64,000 bases of DNA from Parabacteroides sp. (GCA_019417325.1 DXVO01000032.1:1-64000); one strand, 5' to 3'. Counted from the first letter of the stretch, positions 1-8,880 are shown. Translations and numbers: made by a program. Notes: generated by a model not told the origin, from the letters alone.

Positions 1-211
1 GGTCTACATACTGGTGGGAGGAAAGTTTTCCATTACTTATCAGTTCGTGGTTGAAATCGGTAAGTTTCAAGGTCATAACCGTTACCTCGTTTGTTTCATC
101 CGGCAAAACTGTTTCCAGTGTTTCATCTTTCGTACTTTCTTCTTTTTTATCTCCGGCACAAGCCATCATTCCCGCCAGAAACAGTATTACGAACAAATAG
201 TAATATTTCAT
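1..211 (-). CDS. RND efflux periplasmic adaptor lipoprotein (partial)
   Basis: The frame is open on the minus strand from ATG at 211 to the left edge, so only the first 70 codons are present. The product starts with a short lipoprotein signal peptide (lipobox GMMAC, Cys18), an acidic linker, then VTVMTLKLTDF and ELISNGKLSS. That opening is what membrane-fusion (HlyD-like) subunits of Bacteroidetes RND pumps look like: in this family the strand after the linker leads into the barrel-sandwich domain. It would bridge an inner-membrane RND pump and an outer-membrane TolC-like channel. The family call rests on about 25 residues, so it is tentative; that it is a real lipoprotein gene is much safer. 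A -7 box sits 16 bases upstream. Confidence 0.6.
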   Translation of the reverse strand, partial: MKYYYLFVILFLAGMMACAGDKKEESTKDETLETVLPDETNEVTVMTLKLTDFNHELISNGKLSSHQYVD

Positions 212-226
212 GCTGTATTTTTTTAA

Positions 227-234
227 CAAAGTTA
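227..234 (-). promoter_or_regulatory. -7 box (TAACTTTG) of the RND adaptor gene
   Basis: On the minus strand this reads TAACTTTG, a perfect match to the Bacteroidetes TAnnTTTG -7 element, 15 bases before the ATG. No clear -33 box is visible. It separates the efflux gene from unit A upstream. Confidence 0.5.
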
Positions 235-309
235 TGTGACAAATATATGTATAAATAATCATGAATTATTAGGAATTATCATTTAATTTAATCTTTAGTG
301 TCATATTTA

Positions 310-2142
310 TTATTTAGTGCCTGACAGCGTATTTTTTTCCCTTGCTTTCAAAATCTTTTTGGATTCTTCTCTCATTTCCTGAATAGCCCGGCTATTTACT
401 TTAGGTTCTTTCGTCAATACGGCGTGAACCGCAGCCAGCATTTTCTCGTCCTGATAAAAGTCGGGTTCAGCATAGAGCTTACATAACAGGTAATATGGAT
501 AAATACGTTCCGGCAGTATATCGATAGCATGAAGTAATAAATATTCAGCTTTTTGATAATGTCCCATGCTTTGTTCGTTTTTTGCTATAATATAATAAAG
601 CATGGGATCCGCACTTAACTGTACGGCACGGTCCAACAGTTTATTCGCACCTGCATAATCTCCGGTCTTGCCTTTACATTGTGCGGCTTCAAATAGAAAT
701 TCCGGTTTATGTTTAAGTTTTGGATAAAGTGAATTATATGTCTCTATAGCAGATGAATAAGCATGTGAATTATATGATATTTTCACTCTGTTCCATTCTT
801 TATATGCATGATAAAAATCTTTTTGTATCCAGAATAAACAGCCACTGAAACTTGTCAGCAGACATAGATATCCCATAGTTATGTATGTTTTTCCGGATTT
901 TATTTTTTCGGATTGACTGTCCGGATTTTTATATTTCTTTTTATAAGTAGCAATAGCTCCCATACTGATGAGTAAAATCCAAAAAGAAGGTAGTTGTAAC
1001 GGATAAGAGGAAAAAGCGAAAATTATCAACGCCACTATGCCGCCTACCATTCCTATTTGTTTATTTTTTAATCCCTGATAACAGATTATCCCTAACCAGG
1101 AAAGAAAAATTAATAATGCGAGTATTCCTTGCTCCGAAGCGATTTGCAGATACTCATTAAATGCATATTCCGGACATCCGGCAACCCGTTTTTCTGTTTC
1201 CGTTGCAAGATCCGTTGCAAAATAATGAGCCTGTGCTTCCCGGTAAGCGGCCGGAAAACCACCCAGTCCATGTCCGGTGATAGGTTTTCCGGCAATGGCT
1301 TTTCCTGTTACTTTCCACATGAACAAACGCCCGTTTGCCGAATCCTGCTTCATATTGTACATACCTGCCGCAGCACCGGTTAGTATGATTGCTGCACCGG
1401 CAATTAATAAAAATGACACTTTGTGGTATTTGATAAATACCCGCTTCGTTTTATCCCATCCGATTTCTTGAACCCAATAAACCATAGCACATGAGAAGGC
1501 TGCTGCCAACCATGCCGACCGGCTCATCCCGGCAGGAAGAATCATTATAATGGCAGCTATACATATCCATGCAAAGTATCGGGTAGCCAGCCGGAAATAC
1601 AAAGCTACGCTCAGGCAAACCGGCAGGATGACAGCTATATATCCGGAAAAGGGACCGGGATTATAGAATGTCCCCGTCAACTGGAACAAGGAATGGTTGG
1701 AAACGGCCTCTCCATGTAGTTGCCCCAATCCTAATAAGGCTTCCGCCAATCCCGTACACATCAATGTAAAGATAAACAGCGGTTTTAAAACAGGGTAAGC
1801 ATTAAATAACCAGCGTAACAGAAACCAGAAAATTACCAGTTGTCCGCCGAACATCAACTTTTCAGGTTCAGGGTTTAGTCCCCAATCATACGTGGCGAGG
1901 GTCAGTATCATATAAAGAAGAACCAGCGTATCCGGCAAGGACCATTTAAAGAAATCCTTTTTTCCTGTTAAAGCCAATAAACAGGTACATATGGAAAATA
2001 ACGGCATAACCAATTGAAACCAGTGGACTTTTCCTATGACCAGCCCGTTCACTAAACTTCTGCTTTCGACAAAAGGGGTAGAAAGCAAAAGAACTCCGGC
2101 TATCGCTGTCAGTAAAAATAATAGGTAACGGAACTGTTTCAT
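310..2142 (-). CDS. O-antigen ligase/polymerase family membrane protein with C-terminal TPR domain
   Basis: 610 residues. Residues 1 to about 410 contain roughly ten or eleven hydrophobic segments typical of the Wzy/WaaL/PglL superfamily. The large periplasmic loop carries ITGHGLGGFPAAY, like the conserved loop region of that superfamily. Residues 460-590 look like tetratricopeptide repeats (for example CKGKTGDYAGANKLLDRAV). Family members transfer or polymerise undecaprenyl-linked glycans in the periplasm, onto lipid A, another glycan or, in the PglL branch, onto protein Ser/Thr. It is the last gene of unit A, 13 bases after a signal peptidase gene, with no polysaccharide biosynthesis genes near it. 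That context suggests a role in decorating the exported products of this operon; this is inference. Family call is firm, acceptor unknown. Confidence 0.8.
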   Translation of the reverse strand: MKQFRYLLFLLTAIAGVLLLSTPFVESRSLVNGLVIGKVHWFQLVMPLFSICTCLLALTGKKDFFKWSLPDTLVLLYMILTLATYDWGLNPEPEKLMFGGQLVIFWFLLRWLFNAYPVLKPLFIFTLMCTGLAEALLGLGQLHGEAVSNHSLFQLTGTFYNPGPFSGYIAVILPVCLSVALYFRLATRYFAWICIAAIIMILPAGMSRSAWLAAAFSCAMVYWVQEIGWDKTKRVFIKYHKVSFLLIAGAAIILTGAAAGMYNMKQDSANGRLFMWKVTGKAIAGKPITGHGLGGFPAAYREAQAHYFATDLATETEKRVAGCPEYAFNEYLQIASEQGILALLIFLSWLGIICYQGLKNKQIGMVGGIVALIIFAFSSYPLQLPSFWILLISMGAIATYKKKYKNPDSQSEKIKSGKTYITMGYLCLLTSFSGCLFWIQKDFYHAYKEWNRVKISYNSHAYSSAIETYNSLYPKLKHKPEFLFEAAQCKGKTGDYAGANKLLDRAVQLSADPMLYYIIAKNEQSMGHYQKAEYLLLHAIDILPERIYPYYLLCKLYAEPDFYQDEKMLAAVHAVLTKEPKVNSRAIQEMREESKKILKAREKNTLSGTK

Positions 2143-2155
2143 CTGTATTCTGCTG

Positions 2156-3028
2156 TTAATGTATTCTTTTTAGAAAACGGTTCCATCTGAATTTACCGCT
2201 ATAAGGTTCTACCGATTTCCAGATAATCCATGCCTTTCCTACAATATATTCTTCCGGCAGTAATCCCCAGTACCGTGAATCCTGCGAATTTTCTCCTTTA
2301 TCGCCAGCCATGAAATAATAGTTTTTGAGGAAGCGGTATGCTTTAACCGGCTTATTGTCCAGGTAAGCGACAGAATCTTTATATATCAAACTACCTGCCT
2401 GTTCCCATTCGATCAGTTTCCGGTACAGGCAGTAATTGTTTCTATCCAGGATAACAGAGTCGCCAACTTTAGGTATATAAAGCGGCCCGAAGTCTTTAAT
2501 ATTCCAATGCAGAATCGAATCAAAAGGGAAGCTATTGAACACTCCTTCCCCAAAATCATCTTTGTCATACCTGCTGATTAGTTTTTGGGATTCTATATTC
2601 CCTAAAGGGATTTCGCAGCCTCTTACGTTGTATTTCCCATTTTCGATGGATAACGTATCACCCGGAAGCCCTACACAACGTTTTATATAGTACTTCATAA
2701 TGTGCATCTCTATCTTATCCCAATTATGCGGGTGGGGAAAATTGAAAACCAGCACATCATTCCGTTGTACTTTTCGTAAACCGGGCATCCTGTATATATC
2801 AACCTGTTCTTCCCTCATGGAAGCAGAGAGGTTAAAAATACGCGGTCCCACCAACAGTTTATTTACCAGTATACAGTCGCCGATTTCCAATTCCGGCTCC
2901 ATAGAGTCGCTGGGTATGCGGAAAGAAGTAAAAAGAAATACCTGCCCGATAATCCAAAGGCAAGCAATTCCTGCCAACCCTAAAATAAGGTTAAGTATCC
3001 AATTCAGTATTTTATGGAGTTTGTTCAT
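2156..3028 (-). CDS. lepB: Type I signal peptidase (operon-encoded)
   Basis: 290 residues, S26 family. One N-terminal membrane anchor (about 8-33) is followed by the catalytic box SDSMEP with nucleophile Ser42. The general-base box YIKRCVGLPGD has Lys116, and the late box GDKGENSQDSRYWG is typical of the family. It cleaves leader peptides at A-x-A sites on the outer face of the inner membrane. The spacing to the neighbours (8 bases after the transglutaminase-like gene, 13 before the ligase) places it in unit A, apart from a housekeeping lep locus. The unit encodes two peptides with an ALA/S junction (NVEALA), so a dedicated cleavage role is a reasonable inference. The catalytic dyad looks intact. 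Confidence 0.9.
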   Translation of the reverse strand: MNKLHKILNWILNLILGLAGIACLWIIGQVFLFTSFRIPSDSMEPELEIGDCILVNKLLVGPRIFNLSASMREEQVDIYRMPGLRKVQRNDVLVFNFPHPHNWDKIEMHIMKYYIKRCVGLPGDTLSIENGKYNVRGCEIPLGNIESQKLISRYDKDDFGEGVFNSFPFDSILHWNIKDFGPLYIPKVGDSVILDRNNYCLYRKLIEWEQAGSLIYKDSVAYLDNKPVKAYRFLKNYYFMAGDKGENSQDSRYWGLLPEEYIVGKAWIIWKSVEPYSGKFRWNRFLKRIH

Positions 3029-3036
3029 CTTCTTTC

Positions 3037-4989
3037 TTACCAGAATATTTGTTTCCCTTCTTTGTATTCGAAGATCCGTTCATCTTTTCCTCTTGTATGA
3101 TTTTTCAAATAGAGCAAAGCACCTTTTGGAGCCATGAAATTTAATGAATCGGAAACAGCCGTTTGTATGCCGGCCGATACCCATTCATGGTCCAGATAGA
3201 ACATTTCATACGAATCCCCTTTCCGGATAAAGTTGTCGGAGTTTCTCGGAGTAAAAGCGATACGGGCTATTGAACAGGCTTTTCCTAAATCCAGGCCACT
3301 CCATCCTCCATCAGGAAAACGATAGTCAAAAGAGGTATACGGGTCTCCATCAAATACATTTCTATAATCATGTATACCGTCGAAACTTCCGGGTGTACCG
3401 ATTACTTTTCCTTTTAGGGCAACCGTATCTACATTATTTTCATAAAATGCCACTTCACTAATATTGCAATGGCTTCCTTTCGGACCTTTATAACGGACAT
3501 ATCGATATTTTTTATCGGTAGCCGGAGAAACAACGGTTATCAACCTTCTCGGTTCGTCTTTTATCTGAAATAGTGTATCCGCATGGCTAAAATCCGGAGC
3601 ATTACTTCCTTCAAAAATCCCATTTACCATACGGTTAAGGAAATATTCATAGAAGAAATGGAATTTAAACAAAGCAGTAACTTGTTCCATTTCCTGTCCC
3701 GGTGTAAAAAAACGAATCGTACCATGCTCCGCATCTACGTGAAAAGGATCTGAAAGCATCTCCAATCCCTCTTTTGTCGAATGTGCCAAACGGCATACTA
3801 CTCCTCCTTTTACATCTTTGAAGCACACTTTATTTTCAAGGAAATACCCGTAGTCTACCGGTTTCCATTGTTGTCTTGCGGAGAGACAAAGCCAGATAGG
3901 TTCAGACTTTTTTATCCGCTTATATAACTTTGTACTGGATATTTCTACCGGGAAACAACCGGAGCCGGCATATATTTTTGTTATATCCTTTATTTGTCCG
4001 GTTCTGAAATAGGAGGGAACCGGCAGTCCGGAAGCATTAAATTGTTCTTTCAGAGAGTTGTTTGTACTAAAAGTATGCCTGTATATCTTTCCGGCGGATA
4101 AATATACCTCCGGGGCTTTTCTTATTTCGGAATAGGTCAGTATTTCTATCATATACGTATTTTGCTCTTTATCGAGTACAAAATTCCACATATGCGGTGA
4201 ATTATTATCGCCCCTTAAAGGGACTTCATCTATGCCACAAGGAATACCCAAAGCCCTCATTACATAGATAACAGCGTCAGCATGTTCCCTGCATGTTCCG
4301 GATTTCCATTCTACACAGACCTGAGGACCTGTATGAGGAGTAATGGCCAGTTGCTCCGTATATTTTATATTTCCTTCCCTGCGGAACGTATCCAGTAACG
4401 CTTGTGCTGCAAAGGCCGGATCTTCTGCTTCCGGAAGTTTACGGATACTGTCTAAAAGCGGATTATATTTCTCATAAATTTGTTTTCTCCAATAGGTTAA
4501 AGGTTCGTCACCAATCCGATAGGGCAGGATATATTCGCAGAAATTTTCAAAAGAGACATGTTTCCCCCACGGTTGTTCTTCCCAGACCCTGAATGCTTCA
4601 TCAATATTCTCTACCAGATATGCAGAATCTACATTTAATAAATCATATTCCATATTCAGTGCAGAGTACGAGAATGGACCATATTTCAGTGCCAACGAAT
4701 CCCGTATAGAAGCTGGATGCTGGTCTGTCGTAGCAAATAGCTTATATTGTTCCATCTGCCTATCGAGCGTTTTTCCTGTATAATAATAGTAGTAAGGCAT
4801 ATTTTCTATCAGGAATTGCGCAGCCTTCAATTTAAGAGTATCAGCCTGATAATGGTTAAGGACTTTCTCTAACTCTTTCCTGTTATTGCCTGCTAAAGAA
4901 AGAGCCTGCTCCAAATATGTATTTTTATTCCCCTTCCATGAACAGGAAAATAAACAAAAAGCAGAAAAGATAATTAGGTATAGTTTCAT
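3037..4989 (-). CDS. Transglutaminase-like lipoprotein with C-terminal discoidin-like domain
   Basis: 650 residues with lipobox LFSC (Cys16). Residues about 120-300 are a transglutaminase-like core: Cys233 in SGTCREHADAV, then His266 in PHMWNF. At the third catalytic position (usually Asp in an iDP motif) I see Glu282 (MIEI), so catalysis is uncertain. The last 150 residues resemble an F5/8 type C (discoidin) fold: FDGDPYTSFDYR, then GLDLGKACSIARIAFTPR. Such domains often bind glycans. It is a longer paralogue of the next gene upstream (shared LIENMPY, SAYLVENI, ILPYR motifs) and lies 5 bases after it. Predicted to sit on the periplasmic or outer surface. Whether it is a protease, a cross-linking enzyme or an inactive binding protein cannot be told. 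Confidence 0.75.
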   Translation of the reverse strand: MKLYLIIFSAFCLFSCSWKGNKNTYLEQALSLAGNNRKELEKVLNHYQADTLKLKAAQFLIENMPYYYYYTGKTLDRQMEQYKLFATTDQHPASIRDSLALKYGPFSYSALNMEYDLLNVDSAYLVENIDEAFRVWEEQPWGKHVSFENFCEYILPYRIGDEPLTYWRKQIYEKYNPLLDSIRKLPEAEDPAFAAQALLDTFRREGNIKYTEQLAITPHTGPQVCVEWKSGTCREHADAVIYVMRALGIPCGIDEVPLRGDNNSPHMWNFVLDKEQNTYMIEILTYSEIRKAPEVYLSAGKIYRHTFSTNNSLKEQFNASGLPVPSYFRTGQIKDITKIYAGSGCFPVEISSTKLYKRIKKSEPIWLCLSARQQWKPVDYGYFLENKVCFKDVKGGVVCRLAHSTKEGLEMLSDPFHVDAEHGTIRFFTPGQEMEQVTALFKFHFFYEYFLNRMVNGIFEGSNAPDFSHADTLFQIKDEPRRLITVVSPATDKKYRYVRYKGPKGSHCNISEVAFYENNVDTVALKGKVIGTPGSFDGIHDYRNVFDGDPYTSFDYRFPDGGWSGLDLGKACSIARIAFTPRNSDNFIRKGDSYEMFYLDHEWVSAGIQTAVSDSLNFMAPKGALLYLKNHTRGKDERIFEYKEGKQIFW

Positions 4990-4994
4990 TTTAT

Positions 4995-6485
4995 TTAGTA
5001 AGTTTTTACACTGTCATTTTCTATTAAAAATATACGGATATCCCAACATTTGATGGGAATAGTAAAACGGAGAAGGGCATTCCGGGGGATTTCGTTATAT
5101 GTTAACGTACTGTCTGTTTCCTGTTCTTGTTGTAAGGAAACAAACTGTTCACTTTGAGTATCCCAATATTGTAGAGTATGGGAATATTCCCGTTGTCCGT
5201 CTAATTTCTTTAATGTATAATTTCTTTTTTGAGACTTATCCGGTATGATTTTATGAATGCTACCGGTCGGACTCACATGAAAAGGCACTGTAATAAAACG
5301 TAGGTTAGTTCCATTTGGAGAATCGGCAATAATAAAAACATTATCACCAACAATATTTTCAAACGAACAATTTTTACCGTTTCGGTGACCGATAGCAAAA
5401 GGTTCCCAATGCTGTTGATTATAGGCGCAAAGGTAAACCTGCGATTTTCTTTTTTCTGTTTTTTTATCAGCAGTTACCGTTATGTTAATCGTTTGATTTG
5501 GATATTCGGTGGTTACATCCTCCAATAGTGGACTTTTAAGATAAGTGACATATCCGTCATCTTCTTTTACATTGAAAGTCCTTACCAGTTCAAAATGTGT
5601 ACGATATACTTTTGCCGGCTTTCTCATCCTTCTTTCAGAAAACATCCATTCATATTTCCGTGGTTGGTCGGAACAGGGGCAAAAAGGATAAAACTTGCCG
5701 TTACTGAGAACAGCAGCCCATGTATGTCCCCGGTCGCCTTTCACCCAAGTCGTTTGTTCCATTACAACAGGAATGCCAACTGCTCGCATGATGTAAATAC
5801 CTAATATACATAAATCATCACAGATTCCTTTTTTAGTGCGGTATGTTTCTTCAATGGAAGGATAAAGCCCTAATCCGCCACTTGTATCATATTGTATAGT
5901 CCTCATTAGTTCCTGGTTTATAATAAGACAAGCCTCTAATGGCGTTTTGGGATCAGCCATCTCCAAAAGAGGGAGATAGCGATCCCTAAAATACTGTCTT
6001 AAGTTGGATGCTTTTTCAGCTTGTACCCGATAGGGGAGTATATATTTACAGAAATCCTCGAAAGATGTATTCCTTGCCCATTTTTTATCCCACACAGAAA
6101 AGGCTAATTCTATATTATTTACTAAATAAGCACTATCAAGAGTTTCTATATCATATCGTTTCTCTTTCACGATTTTATGTCCTTTGCTGAAAAGAGAGTC
6201 GAAGTGTTGTTGTATTTTATTTTCTTTAATAATAGATAAATCAGGTCTATATTTATTGCTATTTGGGTCCAGAAAGTATTCGTCTATAGAAAAATTATAA
6301 GGCATATTTTCAATCAGGAACTGAGCAGCCAATAACTTTTCTGAATCTTTTTGATAGTGATCCAATATCTTTTCTAATTCAGTTCGATTTTCTTTAGAAA
6401 AACGCAGAGAATAAGTTTGCATGCTGTCTGTTTTAGAAAGACAGCATGTTAATGTTAATAATATTATGAAGATACATTTAATCAT
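4995..6485 (-). CDS. Transglutaminase-like exported protein
   Basis: 496 residues, with a short hydrophobic N-terminus ending LTLTCCLS, probably a lipoprotein signal. The transglutaminase-like core spans about 110-280: Cys222 in KKGICDDLCILG, His254 in RGHTWAA. At the expected Asp position I read Cys269 (YPFCP). So, like its downstream paralogue, it departs from the classical Cys-His-Asp triad at the third residue, but in a different way. The C-terminus has beta-rich repeats without a recognised domain and lacks the discoidin-like tail of the paralogue. The pair, encoded 5 bases apart inside the peptide operon, probably act together on an exported substrate (inference). Confidence 0.72.
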   Translation of the reverse strand: MIKCIFIILLTLTCCLSKTDSMQTYSLRFSKENRTELEKILDHYQKDSEKLLAAQFLIENMPYNFSIDEYFLDPNSNKYRPDLSIIKENKIQQHFDSLFSKGHKIVKEKRYDIETLDSAYLVNNIELAFSVWDKKWARNTSFEDFCKYILPYRVQAEKASNLRQYFRDRYLPLLEMADPKTPLEACLIINQELMRTIQYDTSGGLGLYPSIEETYRTKKGICDDLCILGIYIMRAVGIPVVMEQTTWVKGDRGHTWAAVLSNGKFYPFCPCSDQPRKYEWMFSERRMRKPAKVYRTHFELVRTFNVKEDDGYVTYLKSPLLEDVTTEYPNQTINITVTADKKTEKRKSQVYLCAYNQQHWEPFAIGHRNGKNCSFENIVGDNVFIIADSPNGTNLRFITVPFHVSPTGSIHKIIPDKSQKRNYTLKKLDGQREYSHTLQYWDTQSEQFVSLQQEQETDSTLTYNEIPRNALLRFTIPIKCWDIRIFLIENDSVKTY

Positions 6486-6539
6486 CTATATATTGTATAT
6501 ATGTATATCCAGAATAAGATATAATAGTTTTATTATTTT

Positions 6540-7538
6540 TTAAGTAGTAATGTTGTATTTCATCAAAGTAAAATCTGGATTTAAGCCTATGATATAAATG
6601 GTGTTTTCGTTAGAATATGATGAAATTCTTATTATTGGTAATTTGAAATTCAATATTTTCTTAAGATTTCCATTGTAATCATATATAAAGAGAGTTTTGG
6701 GTAACTTATCAAAATCACGTCCAACTGTAGTCTCATCAGTGGGATCTGTTGCATAATCTCTTTGTAGGGCTACGATATAATCTTTTGTCAAAGTCAATTC
6801 AGAAATGCCTTTTTTTCTATAATTTAGACGAATATTGTTGTCAATAATATCGTAATCTATATCACCTGTTTTTTCCCAAACCAGTTCAAAATAATCACCA
6901 TTTCGTTTATAAGCTGCCATATACGGGAATAATATTGTCGAATAAATTAAATATTCGTTCAAATTACTATACGCTATATTTCCTTGATAGATTTCTTTTT
7001 TATTTCCAACATTCTTATCAATAGGATTTTTCCCAAAATTTATACCTTTATAATTAAATGGCTGTTTAAGTCCTGCATCAAAGAATAAGAAATTATCTTT
7101 TTCTATTTCAATAATTCTGTTTTTATCTTTTGTATTTTCTCTTTTTATTTGAATTTCTGTTTTTGATTGTTTATCAATATTATTGAAAGAATAATAACCT
7201 ATTTTGTTTCTATTAATATCACCAATAATCAATTGATTACTGAATGATTTTATAAAAATAGGAGTAATGAAATCATCTGGTCCTTCTCCGATATTTACGA
7301 TTTTTTTAATTTCTTTGTTGGATTTTAAGTCGATTATGTGTGCTTGCCCTTCTATCTCAAAAGGATCTGTCCAAACAAAATATTTCTCATATAGGAATAA
7401 TTGACCTGGCATTCGTGTTTCTATACTATCATAAACAATAGTAGGAGAAATATTCTCATATTTTATATTGGTAGAGTGTTTTGAACATGATATTAAGATG
7501 AATATTCCTATAATTATATAATATATGGAGACTTTCAT
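6540..7538 (-). CDS. Six-bladed-propeller lipoprotein (BF3164-like)
   Basis: 332 residues, lipobox LISC (Cys19). The body is made of repeated four-stranded modules with the GEGPDDF motif near residue 85, the counterpart of GxGPxE in the other propellers of this island. It ends with LFIYDYNGNLKKIL, a last-blade signature common to BF3164-type proteins. Very AT-rich coding sequence with many Ile, Asn and Lys codons. It follows the first NVEALA gene across a strong terminator-like hairpin (7559-7598) and precedes the transglutaminase pair by 54 bases. Function unknown; family members are anchored lipoproteins with a TolB-like propeller, likely binding a peptide or glycan partner. Confidence 0.75.
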   Translation of the reverse strand: MKVSIYYIIIGIFILISCSKHSTNIKYENISPTIVYDSIETRMPGQLFLYEKYFVWTDPFEIEGQAHIIDLKSNKEIKKIVNIGEGPDDFITPIFIKSFSNQLIIGDINRNKIGYYSFNNIDKQSKTEIQIKRENTKDKNRIIEIEKDNFLFFDAGLKQPFNYKGINFGKNPIDKNVGNKKEIYQGNIAYSNLNEYLIYSTILFPYMAAYKRNGDYFELVWEKTGDIDYDIIDNNIRLNYRKKGISELTLTKDYIVALQRDYATDPTDETTVGRDFDKLPKTLFIYDYNGNLKKILNFKLPIIRISSYSNENTIYIIGLNPDFTLMKYNITT

Positions 7539-7558
7539 TTTATTAAATTATAAATTAC

Positions 7559-7598
7559 AAAAAGTGTTTCAAAAATAATTATTTTTGAAACACTTTTT
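7559..7598 (-). terminator. Perfect 20-bp inverted repeat, intra-operon terminator/attenuator
   Basis: Left arm 7559-7578 and right arm 7579-7598 are perfect reverse complements of 20 bases with T-runs at both ends. It lies between the stop of the NVEALA peptide gene (7609) and the start of the next propeller gene (7538). On the minus strand it would end most transcripts just after the peptide gene, letting the peptide be made in excess over the downstream processing genes. Confidence 0.8.
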
Positions 7599-7608
7599 TT
7601 GTTGTTAA

Positions 7609-7851
7609 TTATTGTTTTCTTGCAAATCTATGAGTATTCCCATCTTTTCCATGACAATCTACATCTTCCCATACAGCAACACATCCTGTACGTGAAGTAA
7701 AATCAGCATCACTTTCGCCACTAGCTAATGCTTCAACATTAGCCAAAGCTAATTCTGATATTGTAACTTCATTTTCATTCTGATTGAAATTCCATCCTGC
7801 TGCAAGAGCAATAACTGTAATGATGACAGTTCCCAAAATACGTTTCTTCAT
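7609..7851 (-). CDS. NVEALA-family exported peptide precursor 1
   Basis: 80 residues. Hydrophobic segment 5-20 after MKKR, a spacer, then the NVEALA motif at 38-43 followed at once by SGES. The ALA/S junction fits a type I signal peptidase site, but it lies about 20 residues beyond the hydrophobic core, further than in ordinary signal peptides. Cleavage there would release a 37-residue peptide with two cysteines (Cys57, Cys66) and a basic C-terminus. NVEALA proteins are a known Bacteroidetes family of unknown function. Flanked upstream by a 160-base untranslated stretch and downstream by a strong hairpin, so it can be expressed semi-independently of unit A. Confidence 0.85.
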   Translation of the reverse strand: MKKRILGTVIITVIALAAGWNFNQNENEVTISELALANVEALASGESDADFTSRTGCVAVWEDVDCHGKDGNTHRFARKQ

Positions 7852-7919
7852 TTTTATGTCAATTTTAATTATATTTGTTTGTTATTTTTTTGAATAAGTT
7901 CTCTTTATATTCTATGATA

Positions 7920-8005
7920 TATTATATTATCATAATACACCTCCTTTCTGAGGTTTTAGGGAGTTTGTCAAAAGAGTTTCAAGGCTTGATAGACAGACTC
8001 CCTTC
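7920..8005 (-). other. Untranslated leader of NVEALA gene 1 with hairpin and spare Shine-Dalgarno
   Basis: The 160 bases between the DUF1573 gene and the peptide gene hold an 11-bp inverted repeat (7959-7969 with 7992-8002, one G-T pair). Below it on the minus strand is a strong AAAGGAGGTG followed by ATGATAATATAA, which would encode only Met-Ile-Ile. The real peptide start lies about 80 bases further on. No TAnnTTTG box is evident. It may be an mRNA processing or protective leader. Confidence 0.4.
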
Positions 8006-8011
8006 CATTCA

Positions 8012-8872
8012 TCACTGAACATTTCCCCTAATTTTTACTTTGACAGGCCTGTTTGTGTTACATCTGATTGTTACAGTTTCATCGAAAAAGCCTGTGTCTT
8101 TCGGTGTAACTGTTACTTCTACCCGTAGAGTATCGCCGGGCTTTGCCGGTTTTTTATCATACGTGGCTGTTGTACAACCACATGTGGTATTAATATCTGT
8201 TATTACAAGGGGATTGTTTCCTGTATTTATTATTTCAAACGTATTTGTTTTAACTGTACCCTTTGGAATATTGCCAAAGTCGATTTCGTTATTTATTGCT
8301 TCGGCTGTTGTCTTAATATGCTTTACCGGATTCTCTTTCCCTGTTAATTGTTTTAGATATAAATCTTTGACCGCAGAGTTATGTATCGGATTTCCCAATG
8401 CTATGACTTTATTATCTTTATCCAATAGGAATGTCTGAAACATTATATCTGCGGGAAACTTATTTAATAGATTTAGTTTATTTCTATGATCCACACAGAC
8501 TGGACGGTCGAATTTATCTATTTTTAATATATAACGTAACTCTTTGTCATCTTTCGATTGAAAGAAAAAGAGGAAGGGGACTTGGCTATTTGTAGCCGAA
8601 TCAACATACTCTATCAGTTTTTTCCATTTAGGTAACTGTAGTTTACAGCTCGTACATCCTATGGAATCAATATAGATTAAAACTTTATATTGTGATTGTG
8701 GAATCTGATAATCCACAGTGTCTGTCACAAAGCGGGTAAAAGTTATATCTTTTGGAAATAGAATCTCTTTCCCTTGCCATTCATTAACAAGACGGGTGAT
8801 CCTTTCCTTTTCGTTTTCTTTACAGGAAGAGACCAATAGAAGTAGAGAGAATATCAGTAGTAGTTGTTTCAT
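8012..8872 (-). CDS. Lipoprotein with thioredoxin-like and DUF1573 domains
   Basis: 286 residues, lipobox VSSC (Cys17). Residues 40-175 look like a thioredoxin fold with a CTSC redox pair (Cys73, Cys76) after a strand and LIYIDSIG. Residues about 190-286 are a DUF1573 immunoglobulin-like domain (NEIDFGNIPKGT, NTTCGCTTATYDKKPAKPGD). A periplasmic redox pair beside genes for two-cysteine peptides suggests it may form or isomerise their disulfides; that is inference. It lies 8 bases after the BF3164 gene and before the NVEALA gene 1 leader. Confidence 0.8.
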   Translation of the reverse strand: MKQLLLIFSLLLLVSSCKENEKERITRLVNEWQGKEILFPKDITFTRFVTDTVDYQIPQSQYKVLIYIDSIGCTSCKLQLPKWKKLIEYVDSATNSQVPFLFFFQSKDDKELRYILKIDKFDRPVCVDHRNKLNLLNKFPADIMFQTFLLDKDNKVIALGNPIHNSAVKDLYLKQLTGKENPVKHIKTTAEAINNEIDFGNIPKGTVKTNTFEIINTGNNPLVITDINTTCGCTTATYDKKPAKPGDTLRVEVTVTPKDTGFFDETVTIRCNTNRPVKVKIRGNVQ

Positions 8873-8880
8873 ATTTGTTT

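Noticed and set aside
14..226. 70-codon plus-strand ORF at the left edge
   Set aside because: It is the shadow of the RND adaptor lipoprotein gene on the minus strand, which has a proper signal peptide and lipobox.
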